Notes: generated from the letters alone by a model not told the origin. Numbered from the stretch's first letter, positions 1 through 6,350 are shown. The stretch: DNA of 9,529 bases from an uncultured bacterium (GCA_905214855.1 CAJMNU010000053.1:1-9529); one strand, 5' to 3'. A program made the numbers and translations.

Positions 1-1
1 A

Positions 2-202
2 CATATCCCTACCTATCCCTCTGGACATTGGCTATTTGGATTTGCCTCAAAAAAATATCATCCATTAAAAGATTTAAACGAAACACGCTGGAATATGCGC
101 TCTCTATCCTGCCGTTACTATACCACCACATTACATAAAGGCGCTTTTTATATCCCCGCCTATGTAGAGGAGTTATTAAAAAATGTTGAACGTGAATATT
201 GA
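2..202 (+). CDS. speE: Spermidine synthase (polyamine aminopropyltransferase), C-terminal part
   Basis: Only the last 66 codons are visible; the gene enters from the left edge and ends at TGA 200-202. The visible tail starts HIPTYPSGHWLFGFASKK, the conserved strand region near the SpeE C-terminus (IPTYPSG.W.F..ASKK), followed by YYTTTLHKGAFYIPAYV, which fits the family's (K/R)YY....H.A.F..P.(Y/F)V ending. The family transfers an aminopropyl group from decarboxylated S-adenosylmethionine to putrescine in the cytoplasm, giving spermidine and methylthioadenosine. The AdoMet-binding and catalytic Asp parts lie outside the window, so activity cannot be judged here. The last 20 nt overlap the start of speB, which implies co-transcription and probably coupled translation. 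A homologue using agmatine instead of putrescine as acceptor is possible. Confidence 0.9.
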   Translation, partial: HIPTYPSGHWLFGFASKKYHPLKDLNETRWNMRSLSCRYYTTTLHKGAFYIPAYVEELLKNVEREY

Positions 203-1043
203 AACCTTTTTAAGTTGTGATAAACCATATGAACAGGCATCTACGATCTTATTTGGTGCTCCTTTTGACTCTACCACCTCCTACCGTCCGGGAACTCGTT
301 TTGGAAGTAATGCAATTCGTCGTGAATCCTATGGGATTGAAAGTTACAGTCCCTATCTGGATATGGATCTGGAAGATATCCAAGTCATGGACAGCGGTGA
401 CATTGAACTGTGCATTGGAGATACCAAGACTGCCTTACTGCAAATCGAAGAACGCACACGCATTATCTTAGAGGATGGGAAACGTCCCTTTATGCTCGGA
501 GGAGAACATCTGGTGACATTAGGGGCTTTCCGTGCTGTCTTTCAAAAATATCCAAATGTCCATATCATCCACTTTGATGCACATGCAGATTTAAGAGAAG
601 AATATCTGGGGGCTTCCCTCTCCCATGCATGTGTCCTGCGCCGCTGCCATGAACTGGTGGGAGATGGACGTATTTTTCAGTTTGGTATCCGTTCTGGCGA
701 CCGTGAAGAATTCCGTTGGGGAAAATCCCATGTAACTACCAATCGTTTCACACTGGATGGTTTGGAAGAAACCTTAAAACAGCTTCAACATGTACCTGTA
801 TATTTTACACTGGATCTGGATATTCTTGACCCCAGCATCTTTCCGGGAACTGGTACACCAGAACCGGGGGGAATCACATTTGAGGAGTTGAGAAAAGCCG
901 TTATCTTCGTCTGCAGTCATGCCAATATTGTGGGATGTGATGTCAATGAACTGAGTCCTTCCTATGATCTCAGTGGAGTTTCTACTGCTGTCGCCTGTAA
1001 AATTGTCCGTGAAATGCTCTTATCTCTGGAATCTTCCAGATAA
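183..1043 (+). CDS. speB: Agmatinase / ureohydrolase family enzyme
   Basis: A 286-residue protein of normal agmatinase length. Agmatinases hydrolyse agmatine to putrescine and urea with a binuclear Mn site. All six expected metal ligands are visible: His109 in GGEH (106-109), Asp132, His134 and Asp136 in FDAHAD (131-136), and Asp211 and Asp213 in DLDILDP (211-217). SHA at 147-149 corresponds to the conserved Ser-His after the second motif, and PGTGTPEPGG (221-230) and ELSPSYD (256-262) are also typical. The ATG at 183 follows GAGGAG (167-172) with a 10-nt gap and lies inside the end of speE. Sitting between an aminopropyltransferase and carboxyspermidine enzymes, it should supply putrescine. 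From sequence alone it could instead be an N1-aminopropylagmatine ureohydrolase, which uses the same fold and motifs. The family call is certain; the substrate is inferred. Confidence 0.92.
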   Translation: MLNVNIETFLSCDKPYEQASTILFGAPFDSTTSYRPGTRFGSNAIRRESYGIESYSPYLDMDLEDIQVMDSGDIELCIGDTKTALLQIEERTRIILEDGKRPFMLGGEHLVTLGAFRAVFQKYPNVHIIHFDAHADLREEYLGASLSHACVLRRCHELVGDGRIFQFGIRSGDREEFRWGKSHVTTNRFTLDGLEETLKQLQHVPVYFTLDLDILDPSIFPGTGTPEPGGITFEELRKAVIFVCSHANIVGCDVNELSPSYDLSGVSTAVACKIVREMLLSLESSR

Positions 1044-1161
1044 TATACAAAAGGCACACTGGTTATAAAAGCCAAACCAATATAAAATACAATACAAAAT
1101 AAGAAAAATGAAACACTACAACACAAATGAAAAACAATAACATCAAAAAGGAGAATGAACT
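1044..1161 (+). other. A-rich, G-poor leader between speB and the dehydrogenase gene
   Basis: This is the only real gap inside the polyamine operon. Bases 1081-1140 contain 40 A and only 3 G in 60, so the RNA should be nearly unstructured. TATAAA-like strings occur at 1064-1069 and 1081-1086, but neither has a convincing -35 box at 16-18 nt. The only hairpin is a weak TGGTT/AACCA stem near 1060-1079. The gap ends in AAGGAG 8 nt before the ATG at 1162. It most likely acts as an open translation-initiation leader. An internal promoter cannot be excluded. Confidence 0.45.
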
Positions 1162-2421
1162 ATGAGTAAAGTTTTAGTAATCGGATGCGGCGGTGTTGCT
1201 TCTGTTGCAATCCAGAAATGCTGCCAGAACAGCGATGTTTTTACAGAAATCTGTATCGCAAGTCGTACAAAGTCCAAATGTGATGATTTAAAGCAGAAAC
1301 TGGAAGGAAAAACAGCTACCAAGATCACAACAGAACAGGTGGATGCTGACAATTTACAAGAACTGGTTGCCTTGATCCGAAAAGTACAACCTGATCTGGT
1401 TATGAATATCGCTCTTCCATATCAGGATCTTACGATCATGGATGCTTGTCTGGAATGTGGTGTCAACTATATGGATACTGCCAACTATGAACCAGAAAAC
1501 ATTGATGATCCGGCATGGCGTAAAGTATATGAAAAACGTTGTAAAGAAGCTGGCTTTTCCGCTTACTTTGACTACTCCTGGCAGTGGGCTTATAAAGAAA
1601 AATTTGAAAAAGCAGGTCTGATCGCTCTTCTTGGTTCTGGTTTCGATCCAGGCGTCACACAGGCTTATTGCGCTTATGCCAAAAAACATCTGTTTGATAC
1701 CATAGAAACCATTGATATTTTGGACTGCAATGGCGGTGATCATGGTTATCCTTTTGCCACCAACTTCAATCCGGAGATCAACTTGCGTGAAGTTTCTGCG
1801 CCAGGTTCTTACTGGGAAGATGGTCACTGGGTGGAGATTCCAGCTATGAGCATAAAAAGAGAATATAATTTTGATCAGGTAGGTCAAAAAGATATGTATC
1901 TTCTGCACCATGAAGAGATAGAATCTCTTGCTAAAAATCTCCCAGAAGTAAAACGTATCCGTTTCTTTATGACATTTGGTCAAAGCTACCTGACCCACAT
2001 GAAATGTCTGGAAAATGTAGGTATGCTTTCCACTACCCCTATTTTATATGAAGGAAAGGAAATTGTACCGATCCAGTTTTTAAAAGCACTTCTCCCAGAC
2101 CCAGCAAGTCTTGGACCACGCACAGTTGGAAAAACAAATATTGGCTGTATCTTCCAAGGTACAAAAAATGGAGAAAAAAAGACCGCTTATATCTATAATG
2201 TATGTGACCATCAGGAGTGTTATCGTGAAGTTGGTTCTCAGGCAATTTCCTACACAACCGGTGTTCCTGCTATGATTGGTGCAATGATGCTCTTAACCGG
2301 AAAATGGAACAAACCAGGCGTTTATACTGTAGAAGAATTTGATCCAGATCCATATATGGATGCATTAAATCAGTATGGTCTCCCATGGCAGATTTCGGAC
2401 CATCCGGTCCTGGTTGACTGA
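1162..2421 (+). CDS. Carboxynorspermidine/carboxyspermidine dehydrogenase (saccharopine dehydrogenase family)
   Basis: A 419-residue soluble protein. The N-terminus VLVIGCGGVA (4-13) is a Rossmann GxGGVA loop of the saccharopine dehydrogenase family; IASRT (32-36) ends the second strand where NADP-type enzymes carry a basic residue. LLGSGFDPGVT (156-166) is the family's conserved central segment. Carboxynorspermidine dehydrogenases are near 400 residues and reductively condense L-aspartate-beta-semialdehyde with a diamine, giving carboxynorspermidine from diaminopropane or carboxyspermidine from putrescine. With SpeB upstream, putrescine is the likely acceptor. The stop TGA shares one base with the start of the decarboxylase gene, so the two are probably translationally coupled. 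Alternatives are true saccharopine dehydrogenase, unlikely given the partner gene, or the related enzyme that uses agmatine. The start is set by AAGGAG 8 nt upstream. Confidence 0.88.
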   Translation: MSKVLVIGCGGVASVAIQKCCQNSDVFTEICIASRTKSKCDDLKQKLEGKTATKITTEQVDADNLQELVALIRKVQPDLVMNIALPYQDLTIMDACLECGVNYMDTANYEPENIDDPAWRKVYEKRCKEAGFSAYFDYSWQWAYKEKFEKAGLIALLGSGFDPGVTQAYCAYAKKHLFDTIETIDILDCNGGDHGYPFATNFNPEINLREVSAPGSYWEDGHWVEIPAMSIKREYNFDQVGQKDMYLLHHEEIESLAKNLPEVKRIRFFMTFGQSYLTHMKCLENVGMLSTTPILYEGKEIVPIQFLKALLPDPASLGPRTVGKTNIGCIFQGTKNGEKKTAYIYNVCDHQECYREVGSQAISYTTGVPAMIGAMMLLTGKWNKPGVYTVEEFDPDPYMDALNQYGLPWQISDHPVLVD

Positions 2422-3548
2422 TGCCGGCTCTAAATAAGCTGCGTACCCCCTACTTCTTAGTAGACGAAGCGCAGCTTCTCAAAAATTTAACATGTTTAAA
2501 AGAAGTATCAAAGCGATCTGGTTGTCATATTCTGCTTGCACAAAAAGCCTTTTCTATGTATGACTCCTATCCTCTGATCCGACAGTATCTTGCTGGTACT
2601 ACAGCAAGTGGGCTTTATGAAGCACGTTTAGGACATGAAGAATTTGGAAAAGAAACTCATGTATTTTCTCCAGCCTATCGGGAAGATGAATTTGAAGAGC
2701 TGCTCCAATATGCAGATCATTTTGTATTTAATTCCCCAAATCAGGTGAAAAAATATGCGCCACGGGTACTTTCCCTTGGTAAGTCCACTGGTCTCCGTGT
2801 CAATCCGGAATGTTCTACACAGGAAGGTCATGCCATATACGATCCCTGTGCTCCCGGTTCTCGTCTTGGAACAACATTAAGCAATCTGGATGAATCCATT
2901 CTCCCTTTGCTGCATGGACTGCATTTTCACACACTCTGTGAACAAAATTCAGATGATCTGGAAACTACAGTACATGCATTTGAAGAAAAATTTGGGAAAT
3001 ATCTGACAAATATGAAATGGATCAATCTTGGGGGAGGACACCACATTACACGCCCTGACTATGATATCGAACGTCTTATCCGCATCATATGCCATCTCAA
3101 AGACACATATCATGTTGAAGTCTATCTGGAACCGGGCGAAGCAGTTGTACTTCAGGCTGGTTTCCTCGTCTCCAGTGTACTGGAGATCATGCACAATGGC
3201 ATTGACATTGCCATCCTCGACACCTCTGCTGCCTGCCATATGCCAGATGTGTTAGAAATGCCCTATCGTCCTCCTGTCTTTGCAAGCGGAAATCCAAATG
3301 AAAAAGATTTCACTTACCGTTTTGCAGGCCCTACCTGTCTGGCAGGAGATATCATTGGAGATTACTCTTTTGATATCCCTCTCAAGGAAGGAGATCTTGT
3401 TGTCTTTGAAGATATGGCACTCTACACAATGGTCAAGACCAATACCTTCAATGGAATGCCTCTTCCGTCCATTGCGTGGAGAAACACAGATGGCAGCATA
3501 CGCATAGTGAATACCTTCGGATATGATGATTTCAAATCCAGATTGTAA
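2421..3548 (+). CDS. nspC: Carboxynorspermidine/carboxyspermidine decarboxylase (PLP, alanine-racemase fold)
   Basis: A 375-residue enzyme of the fold-III PLP decarboxylases, normal length for NspC. The opening LRTPYFLVDE (7-16) matches the family's TPYF(L/I)xDE. Lys42 in LLAQKAFS is the expected Schiff-base lysine. The other PLP-site motifs follow in order: GLHFH (166-170), GGGHH (204-208), EPGEA (237-241), and GPTCLAGD (303-310), whose Cys306 is the likely catalytic cysteine donated across the dimer. The reaction removes CO2 from carboxyspermidine or carboxynorspermidine, releasing spermidine or norspermidine. There is no strong ribosome site; its ATG overlaps the upstream TGA by one base (TGATG), pointing to reinitiation. 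It is the last gene of the operon and is followed 12 nt later by a terminator. Diaminopimelate or ornithine decarboxylase relatives are the alternatives, but the dehydrogenase partner argues against them. Confidence 0.92.
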   Translation: MPALNKLRTPYFLVDEAQLLKNLTCLKEVSKRSGCHILLAQKAFSMYDSYPLIRQYLAGTTASGLYEARLGHEEFGKETHVFSPAYREDEFEELLQYADHFVFNSPNQVKKYAPRVLSLGKSTGLRVNPECSTQEGHAIYDPCAPGSRLGTTLSNLDESILPLLHGLHFHTLCEQNSDDLETTVHAFEEKFGKYLTNMKWINLGGGHHITRPDYDIERLIRIICHLKDTYHVEVYLEPGEAVVLQAGFLVSSVLEIMHNGIDIAILDTSAACHMPDVLEMPYRPPVFASGNPNEKDFTYRFAGPTCLAGDIIGDYSFDIPLKEGDLVVFEDMALYTMVKTNTFNGMPLPSIAWRNTDGSIRIVNTFGYDDFKSRL

Positions 3549-3560
3549 ATCCGACAAAAA

Positions 3561-3602
3561 AAACACAGCCAGCTGTTTATATACAAACAGTTGACTGTGT
3601 TT
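3561..3602. terminator. Intrinsic terminator of the polyamine operon, probably bidirectional
   Basis: Arms 3561-3578 and 3585-3602 pair over 18 positions with one C.A mismatch and one G.U pair, around a 6-nt ATATAC loop. On the + strand a T-rich tail follows (TTTTTT at 3604-3609). On the - strand the A run at 3554-3563 reads as a T run after the hairpin, so it can also stop transcription arriving from the convergent unit ending at 3708. The stem is AT-rich but long. Confidence 0.85.
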
Positions 3603-3707
3603 CTTTTTTCGTTTTCTCATTTTTTCGTGTATTCTTTTATTTTTTATCTTTTCTCAGTTCTATCACAACATCTCAGCTTTTTATCTATGTCCACTTTCTT
3701 TATTCTC

Positions 3708-4142
3708 CTATTCCAGAAGAATCTTTTTTGCATTTTCATATTTTTCCCTGAAATACTGCAACCGCTCTTCAGAGATCGGAGCACCACAAAATCTTGTCTC
3801 ATCAGAATTATGACAAAGATCTGCTAACTTTACCCTGCGGGCAGTCTCATTGCTTTTCAATTGTTCCAGATAGTCCCTATATGTCATATCTGGTGTATGT
3901 GTCAACAGAGCAACAACTTCTGTTACCTCTTTTGGGAACTCTTTCTTTAGATCTTCCAATGTCACATTCGTATCTTCCACAACATCATGCAAAAGCGCAG
4001 CACACACACTAACCTCATCTTCCATCTGCTCCGCAACACAAAATGGATGAAAAATATAGGGTGTACCAGAGACATCATGCTGACCATGATGGGCTTGATA
4101 GGCAATCTTCATAGCTTTATTGGTAAGGACAGTGTATATCAT
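3708..4142 (-). CDS. Small stand-alone HD hydrolase, RelA/SpoT hydrolase-domain (Mesh1-like) family
   Basis: The preferred start is the ATG at 4142, giving 144 residues. It follows AGGAGG with an 8-nt gap, while an in-frame ATG at 4196 has no ribosome site. The protein is one helical HD domain with the signature of the (p)ppGpp hydrolase domain: YIFHPFCVA with His32, LLHDVVEDT with His52, Asp53, Glu56 and Asp57, and VKLADLCHN with Asp108 and Asn112. His32, His52, Asp53 and Asp108 are the expected Mn ligands, and the ED pair is the catalytic pair known in RelA/SpoT hydrolases and Mesh1. No synthetase, TGS or ACT domain is present. The family removes the 3'-pyrophosphate of ppGpp, and animal Mesh1 also dephosphorylates NADPH. 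It lies 57 nt after the reductase gene and is probably co-transcribed. The substrate is inferred; other nucleotide phosphates are possible. Confidence 0.82.
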   Translation of the reverse strand: MIYTVLTNKAMKIAYQAHHGQHDVSGTPYIFHPFCVAEQMEDEVSVCAALLHDVVEDTNVTLEDLKKEFPKEVTEVVALLTHTPDMTYRDYLEQLKSNETARRVKLADLCHNSDETRFCGAPISEERLQYFREKYENAKKILLE

Positions 4143-4150
4143 GGCTTTTT

Positions 4151-4156
4151 CCTCCT
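4151..4156 (-). promoter_or_regulatory. Ribosome binding site fixing the HD hydrolase start
   Basis: CCTCCT on the + strand reads AGGAGG on the - strand and ends 8 nt before the ATG at 4142. This favours the 144-residue protein over an 18-residue N-terminal extension whose residues do not resemble the family. Confidence 0.8.
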
Positions 4157-4199
4157 GAATAGACAAGACAAACAAATCCGACTGGTTACCCAGCATAAT

Positions 4200-5096
4200 T
4201 TATAGATTATGATTTTCTTCCTTTTCCTTATCAAAGTACGGATAGTAAGAAATCAATGCCTGTGTACCAAGTTCTCCCATCCCCCTGTCTTCCAATTCCC
4301 TGCACATAGTAAGAACTTGATCCAGCACTTTTAGATCTGTTCCCGTCTTCTCTGCTTCTTCAGAAGCAATTGTCATATCCTTAATAAAATGTTTCATAAA
4401 AAATCCCGGCTGAAGATCGTCTTTCAAGATTCTGGACGCTACATTCGAAAGCTGGGCACTTCCTGCCGCCCCAGTCGCAATAGAATCCATCATCAGATCA
4501 ACATCAAGCCCCACTGCTTTCGCATAAGCTAATGCCTCACAAGCACCTGACAAAGCACCTGCAATAGCAATCTGGTTGCACATCTTAGTATGCTGACCAT
4601 TGCCTGCTTTCCCTTCATAACGTATCGTCTTTCCCATTGCCTCAAAAACAGGAAGACAGGCATCAAAATCTTCTTTTTCCCCACCCACAAGGATTGTCAA
4701 TGTTCCTGCTTTTGCACCAGAATCTCCGCCAGTCACTGGTGCATCCAAAGCCTTCATGCCACGCTTCTTCGCTTCCTCATAAATCCTTACAGACAGCTGA
4801 GGACTTGTGGTTGTCATATCGATCAGGTAAGTTCCAGGGACTGCATGATCCAGAATGCCATTTCCACCAAAATAAATCTCTTCCACATCTTTTGGAAAGC
4901 CTACGATCGAAATCACCACATCCTGACCACTCGCACACTCTCGTACTGAGTCACACCAGACCGCTCCCTCATGAAGCAATTCCTGTGCCTTTTCCTTTGT
5001 TCTATTATAAACAGAAACCTGATATCCATGTTTCATCAAATTCCTTACCATCGACTTTCCCATAATTCCTGTTCCAATAAATCCAATCTTCTTCAC
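4200..5096 (-). CDS. NADP(H)-type beta-hydroxyacid dehydrogenase (3-hydroxyisobutyrate dehydrogenase / tartronate semialdehyde reductase family)
   Basis: Taken from the GTG at 5096 it has 298 residues, the usual family length; GAGG lies 8 nt upstream. An ATG at 5129 would add 11 non-conserved residues before the nucleotide-binding strand and has a poor ribosome site. KKIGFIGTGIMG (2-13) is the Rossmann loop, and NRT at 31-33 places Arg32 where NAD-specific members carry Asp, so NADPH is the likely cofactor. DAPVTGG (118-124) is the substrate-binding motif, and GNGQHTKMCNQ (165-175) holds catalytic Lys171 and Asn175. KDM at 239-241 is the conserved C-terminal contact. Members interconvert a 2- or 3-hydroxyacid with its semialdehyde or oxoacid, including tartronate, methylmalonate, glyoxylate and succinic semialdehyde. 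The neighbours do not reveal which. It is the first gene of the unit that includes the HD hydrolase. Confidence 0.85.
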   Translation of the reverse strand: MKKIGFIGTGIMGKSMVRNLMKHGYQVSVYNRTKEKAQELLHEGAVWCDSVRECASGQDVVISIVGFPKDVEEIYFGGNGILDHAVPGTYLIDMTTTSPQLSVRIYEEAKKRGMKALDAPVTGGDSGAKAGTLTILVGGEKEDFDACLPVFEAMGKTIRYEGKAGNGQHTKMCNQIAIAGALSGACEALAYAKAVGLDVDLMMDSIATGAAGSAQLSNVASRILKDDLQPGFFMKHFIKDMTIASEEAEKTGTDLKVLDQVLTMCRELEDRGMGELGTQALISYYPYFDKEKEENHNL

Positions 5097-5104
5097 TGTC
5101 CATA

Positions 5105-5108
5105 CCTC
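5105..5108 (-). promoter_or_regulatory. Ribosome binding site supporting the GTG start of the reductase
   Basis: CCTC on the + strand reads GAGG on the - strand, 8 nt before the GTG at 5096. It is the best Shine-Dalgarno match near the 5' end of this gene and places the start right before the nucleotide-binding strand. Confidence 0.6.
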
Positions 5109-5209
5109 ATTCTTTCTATTAAATACCATTTTCCCAGTGAACTACCCATTTTTTTAAGCCAGTGGGATTGTGGCAGCCTCATTTTAAAACATATGTTCTT
5201 TTCTCTTCT

Positions 5210-5237
5210 ATTATATCATATCTCATACAAAATACAA
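5210..5237 (-). promoter_or_regulatory. Candidate sigma-A promoter for the reductase/HD unit
   Basis: Reading the - strand, a perfect TATAAT box (5215-5210) lies 16 nt from TTGTAT (5237-5232), a partial -35 match. Transcription would begin near 5203, leaving a leader of about 107 nt. Such boxes arise by chance in AT-rich DNA, so the support is modest. Confidence 0.4.
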
Positions 5238-5315
5238 TGTTTAACATGTCATTCTCTCATTCTTTTTATTTAAGAAATTTCCACTTTATTTTCCGTTTTA
5301 TTTTTTGTTCCTGTA

Positions 5316-5324
5316 TGATATACT
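5316..5324 (+). promoter_or_regulatory. Candidate extended -10 promoter for uppP
   Basis: TGATATACT contains an extended -10 element, TGn followed by TATACT (5319-5324). The -35 position is only a T-rich stretch (TTTTAT at 5296-5301), which an extended -10 can tolerate. Transcription would start near 5331, about 90 nt before the uppP ATG and just before the leader inverted repeat. Confidence 0.5.
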
Positions 5325-5336
5325 ATACAAACACTG

Positions 5337-5386
5337 TGCAAATGGCAGAATCAAAAAGATGTTCTGTCTCTCTCTGCCATAGTGCA
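5337..5386 (+). promoter_or_regulatory. Leader hairpin upstream of uppP
   Basis: ATGGCAGA at 5342-5349 and TCTGCCAT at 5373-5380 are perfect 8-nt inverted repeats. TGCA at 5337-5340 and TGCA at 5383-5386 extend the pairing to 12 bp beyond a 1/2-nt internal bulge. The loop is 23 nt. There is no U run after it, so it is not a terminator. It may be a 5' stabilising hairpin, an operator dyad or part of an RNA regulator; no known family was recognised. Confidence 0.5.
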
Positions 5387-5421
5387 TGAAAAAATCAAGA
5401 AAGGTATATTAAGGTAGTATT

Positions 5422-6285
5422 ATGGATTGGATTGAACTATGTAAAGCAATACTATTTGGAGTTGTCGAAGGTATCACAGAATGGCTTCCGATCAGCAGCA
5501 CTGGACATATGATTTTATTAAATGAATTTATCCGTCTCGATGTATCAGAATCCTTCTATTCCATGTTTCAGGTAGTCATCCAGCTTGGCGCAATTTTGGC
5601 TGTCGTCCTGCTATTTTGGAATAAGATCTTTCCATTTGGAAAAAAAAGCAATACACAGCCTATGGCATCGAACGGACTTTTGTCTTATGTAAAAAAAGAC
5701 AAGATGATCCTCTGGATGAAAATTATTTTTGCCTGCATTCCTGCGGCTGTTGTAGGATTATGTTTTGATGAATACTTTGAAAGTCTGTTTTACAATTATG
5801 TCTGTGTGGCAGCAGCTCTTATTGTATTCGGAGTTGCATTTTTAATTATTGAAAACATGCATAAAGGAAAAGAAAGTGCTATTCAATCATTAGAAAGCCT
5901 AGACTGGAAAACTGCTTTTTACATTGGTATATTCCAGCTTCTCGCCGCAATCTTTCCGGGTACATCACGTTCCGGTGCAACCATCATTGGCGCTCTGCTT
6001 CTTGGGGTTTCCAGAACCGTTGCCGCAGAATTTACATTTTATCTGGCAATTCCTGTTATGTTTGGGGCAAGTCTTTTAAAGATCGTCAAATTTGGCTTTC
6101 ACTTTACATCTATGGAGACAATTCTCCTTATCACAGCAATGATAACAGCATTTCTGGTATCAGTAGCAGTGATCCGTTTCCTGATGGAATATATCAAGAA
6201 ACATGACTTTAAGATATTTGGCTGGTATCGCATTGTTCTAGGTATCATTCTTTTAGTCTACTATTTTGCTGGTTCTTTTGCATAA
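5422..6285 (+). CDS. uppP: Undecaprenyl-diphosphate phosphatase (BacA family)
   Basis: A 287-residue, strongly hydrophobic integral membrane protein of normal UppP length. UppP removes the terminal phosphate of undecaprenyl pyrophosphate so that the lipid carrier for peptidoglycan and other envelope polymers is recycled; overexpression of the family gives bacitracin resistance. Both signature motifs are present: VVEGITEWLPISSTGH at 14-29, with Glu16, Glu20, the Ser25-Ser26 pair and His29, and PGTSRSG at 179-185 with Ser182 and Arg183. Hydrophobic segments are visible near 50-66, 100-114, 126-143, 165-178, 205-222, 231-254 and 268-284. The ATG at 5422 has a weak AAGG (5411-5414) upstream. It is flanked by its own promoter and by the thiamine leader, so it is probably monocistronic. 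Confidence 0.95.
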   Translation: MDWIELCKAILFGVVEGITEWLPISSTGHMILLNEFIRLDVSESFYSMFQVVIQLGAILAVVLLFWNKIFPFGKKSNTQPMASNGLLSYVKKDKMILWMKIIFACIPAAVVGLCFDEYFESLFYNYVCVAAALIVFGVAFLIIENMHKGKESAIQSLESLDWKTAFYIGIFQLLAAIFPGTSRSGATIIGALLLGVSRTVAAEFTFYLAIPVMFGASLLKIVKFGFHFTSMETILLITAMITAFLVSVAVIRFLMEYIKKHDFKIFGWYRIVLGIILLVYYFAGSFA

Positions 6286-6291
6286 ATTTAC

Positions 6292-6339
6292 ATATTTACA
6301 AAAATCCTTCAAAAATGTTTGTCAAATATCCGACTTTTT
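6292..6339 (+). terminator. Weak candidate terminator after uppP
   Basis: ATATTT-ACAAA (6292-6302) can pair with TTTGT-C-AAATAT (6318-6329) over 11 bp with one bulged C and a 15-nt loop. A TTTTT run (6335-6339) begins 5 nt after the stem. The stem is very AT-rich and the U run is displaced, so termination may be partial. Confidence 0.3.
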
Positions 6340-6350
6340 CATTTTTCATA

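Larger units (their letters stand above)
5097..5421. other. Divergent intergenic region between the reductase and uppP
   Basis: These 325 nt separate two divergent genes. They hold a candidate leftward promoter (-10 at 5215-5210), a candidate rightward promoter (-10 at 5319-5324), and an inverted repeat in the uppP leader (5337-5386). The remainder is AT-rich, and no gene is supported in it: the open frames crossing it have no ribosome site and low-complexity products, and they run across the promoter signals. Confidence 0.6.

Noticed and set aside
1354..1998. Long open frame (214 codons) on the - strand inside the dehydrogenase gene
   Set aside because: It lies antisense to a well-supported gene, its product is rich in Phe, Ile and His with no recognisable motif, and no ribosome site precedes it.
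3591..3827. 78-codon + strand open frame after the polyamine operon
   Set aside because: It begins inside the terminator stem, its product is a low-complexity Phe/Ser/Leu string from T-rich DNA, and it runs antisense into the HD hydrolase gene.
4143..4196. N-terminal extension of the HD hydrolase to the ATG at 4196
   Set aside because: The internal ATG at 4142 has a perfect AGGAGG site, and the 18 extra residues do not look like family sequence.
4590..5065. Two overlapping + strand open frames of 119 and 142 codons opposite the reductase
   Set aside because: They are antisense shadows of a gene with clear motifs; the products are His/Pro/Ser-rich without domain character.
5156..5187. GCCA/TGGC inverted repeat followed by ATTTT as a terminator
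   Set aside because: The stem is only 4 bp with a 9-nt loop and a short T run, too weak to call.
5162..5389. 75-codon + strand open frame in the divergent intergenic region
   Set aside because: It runs through the predicted uppP promoter and leader hairpin, has no ribosome site, and gives a low-complexity product.
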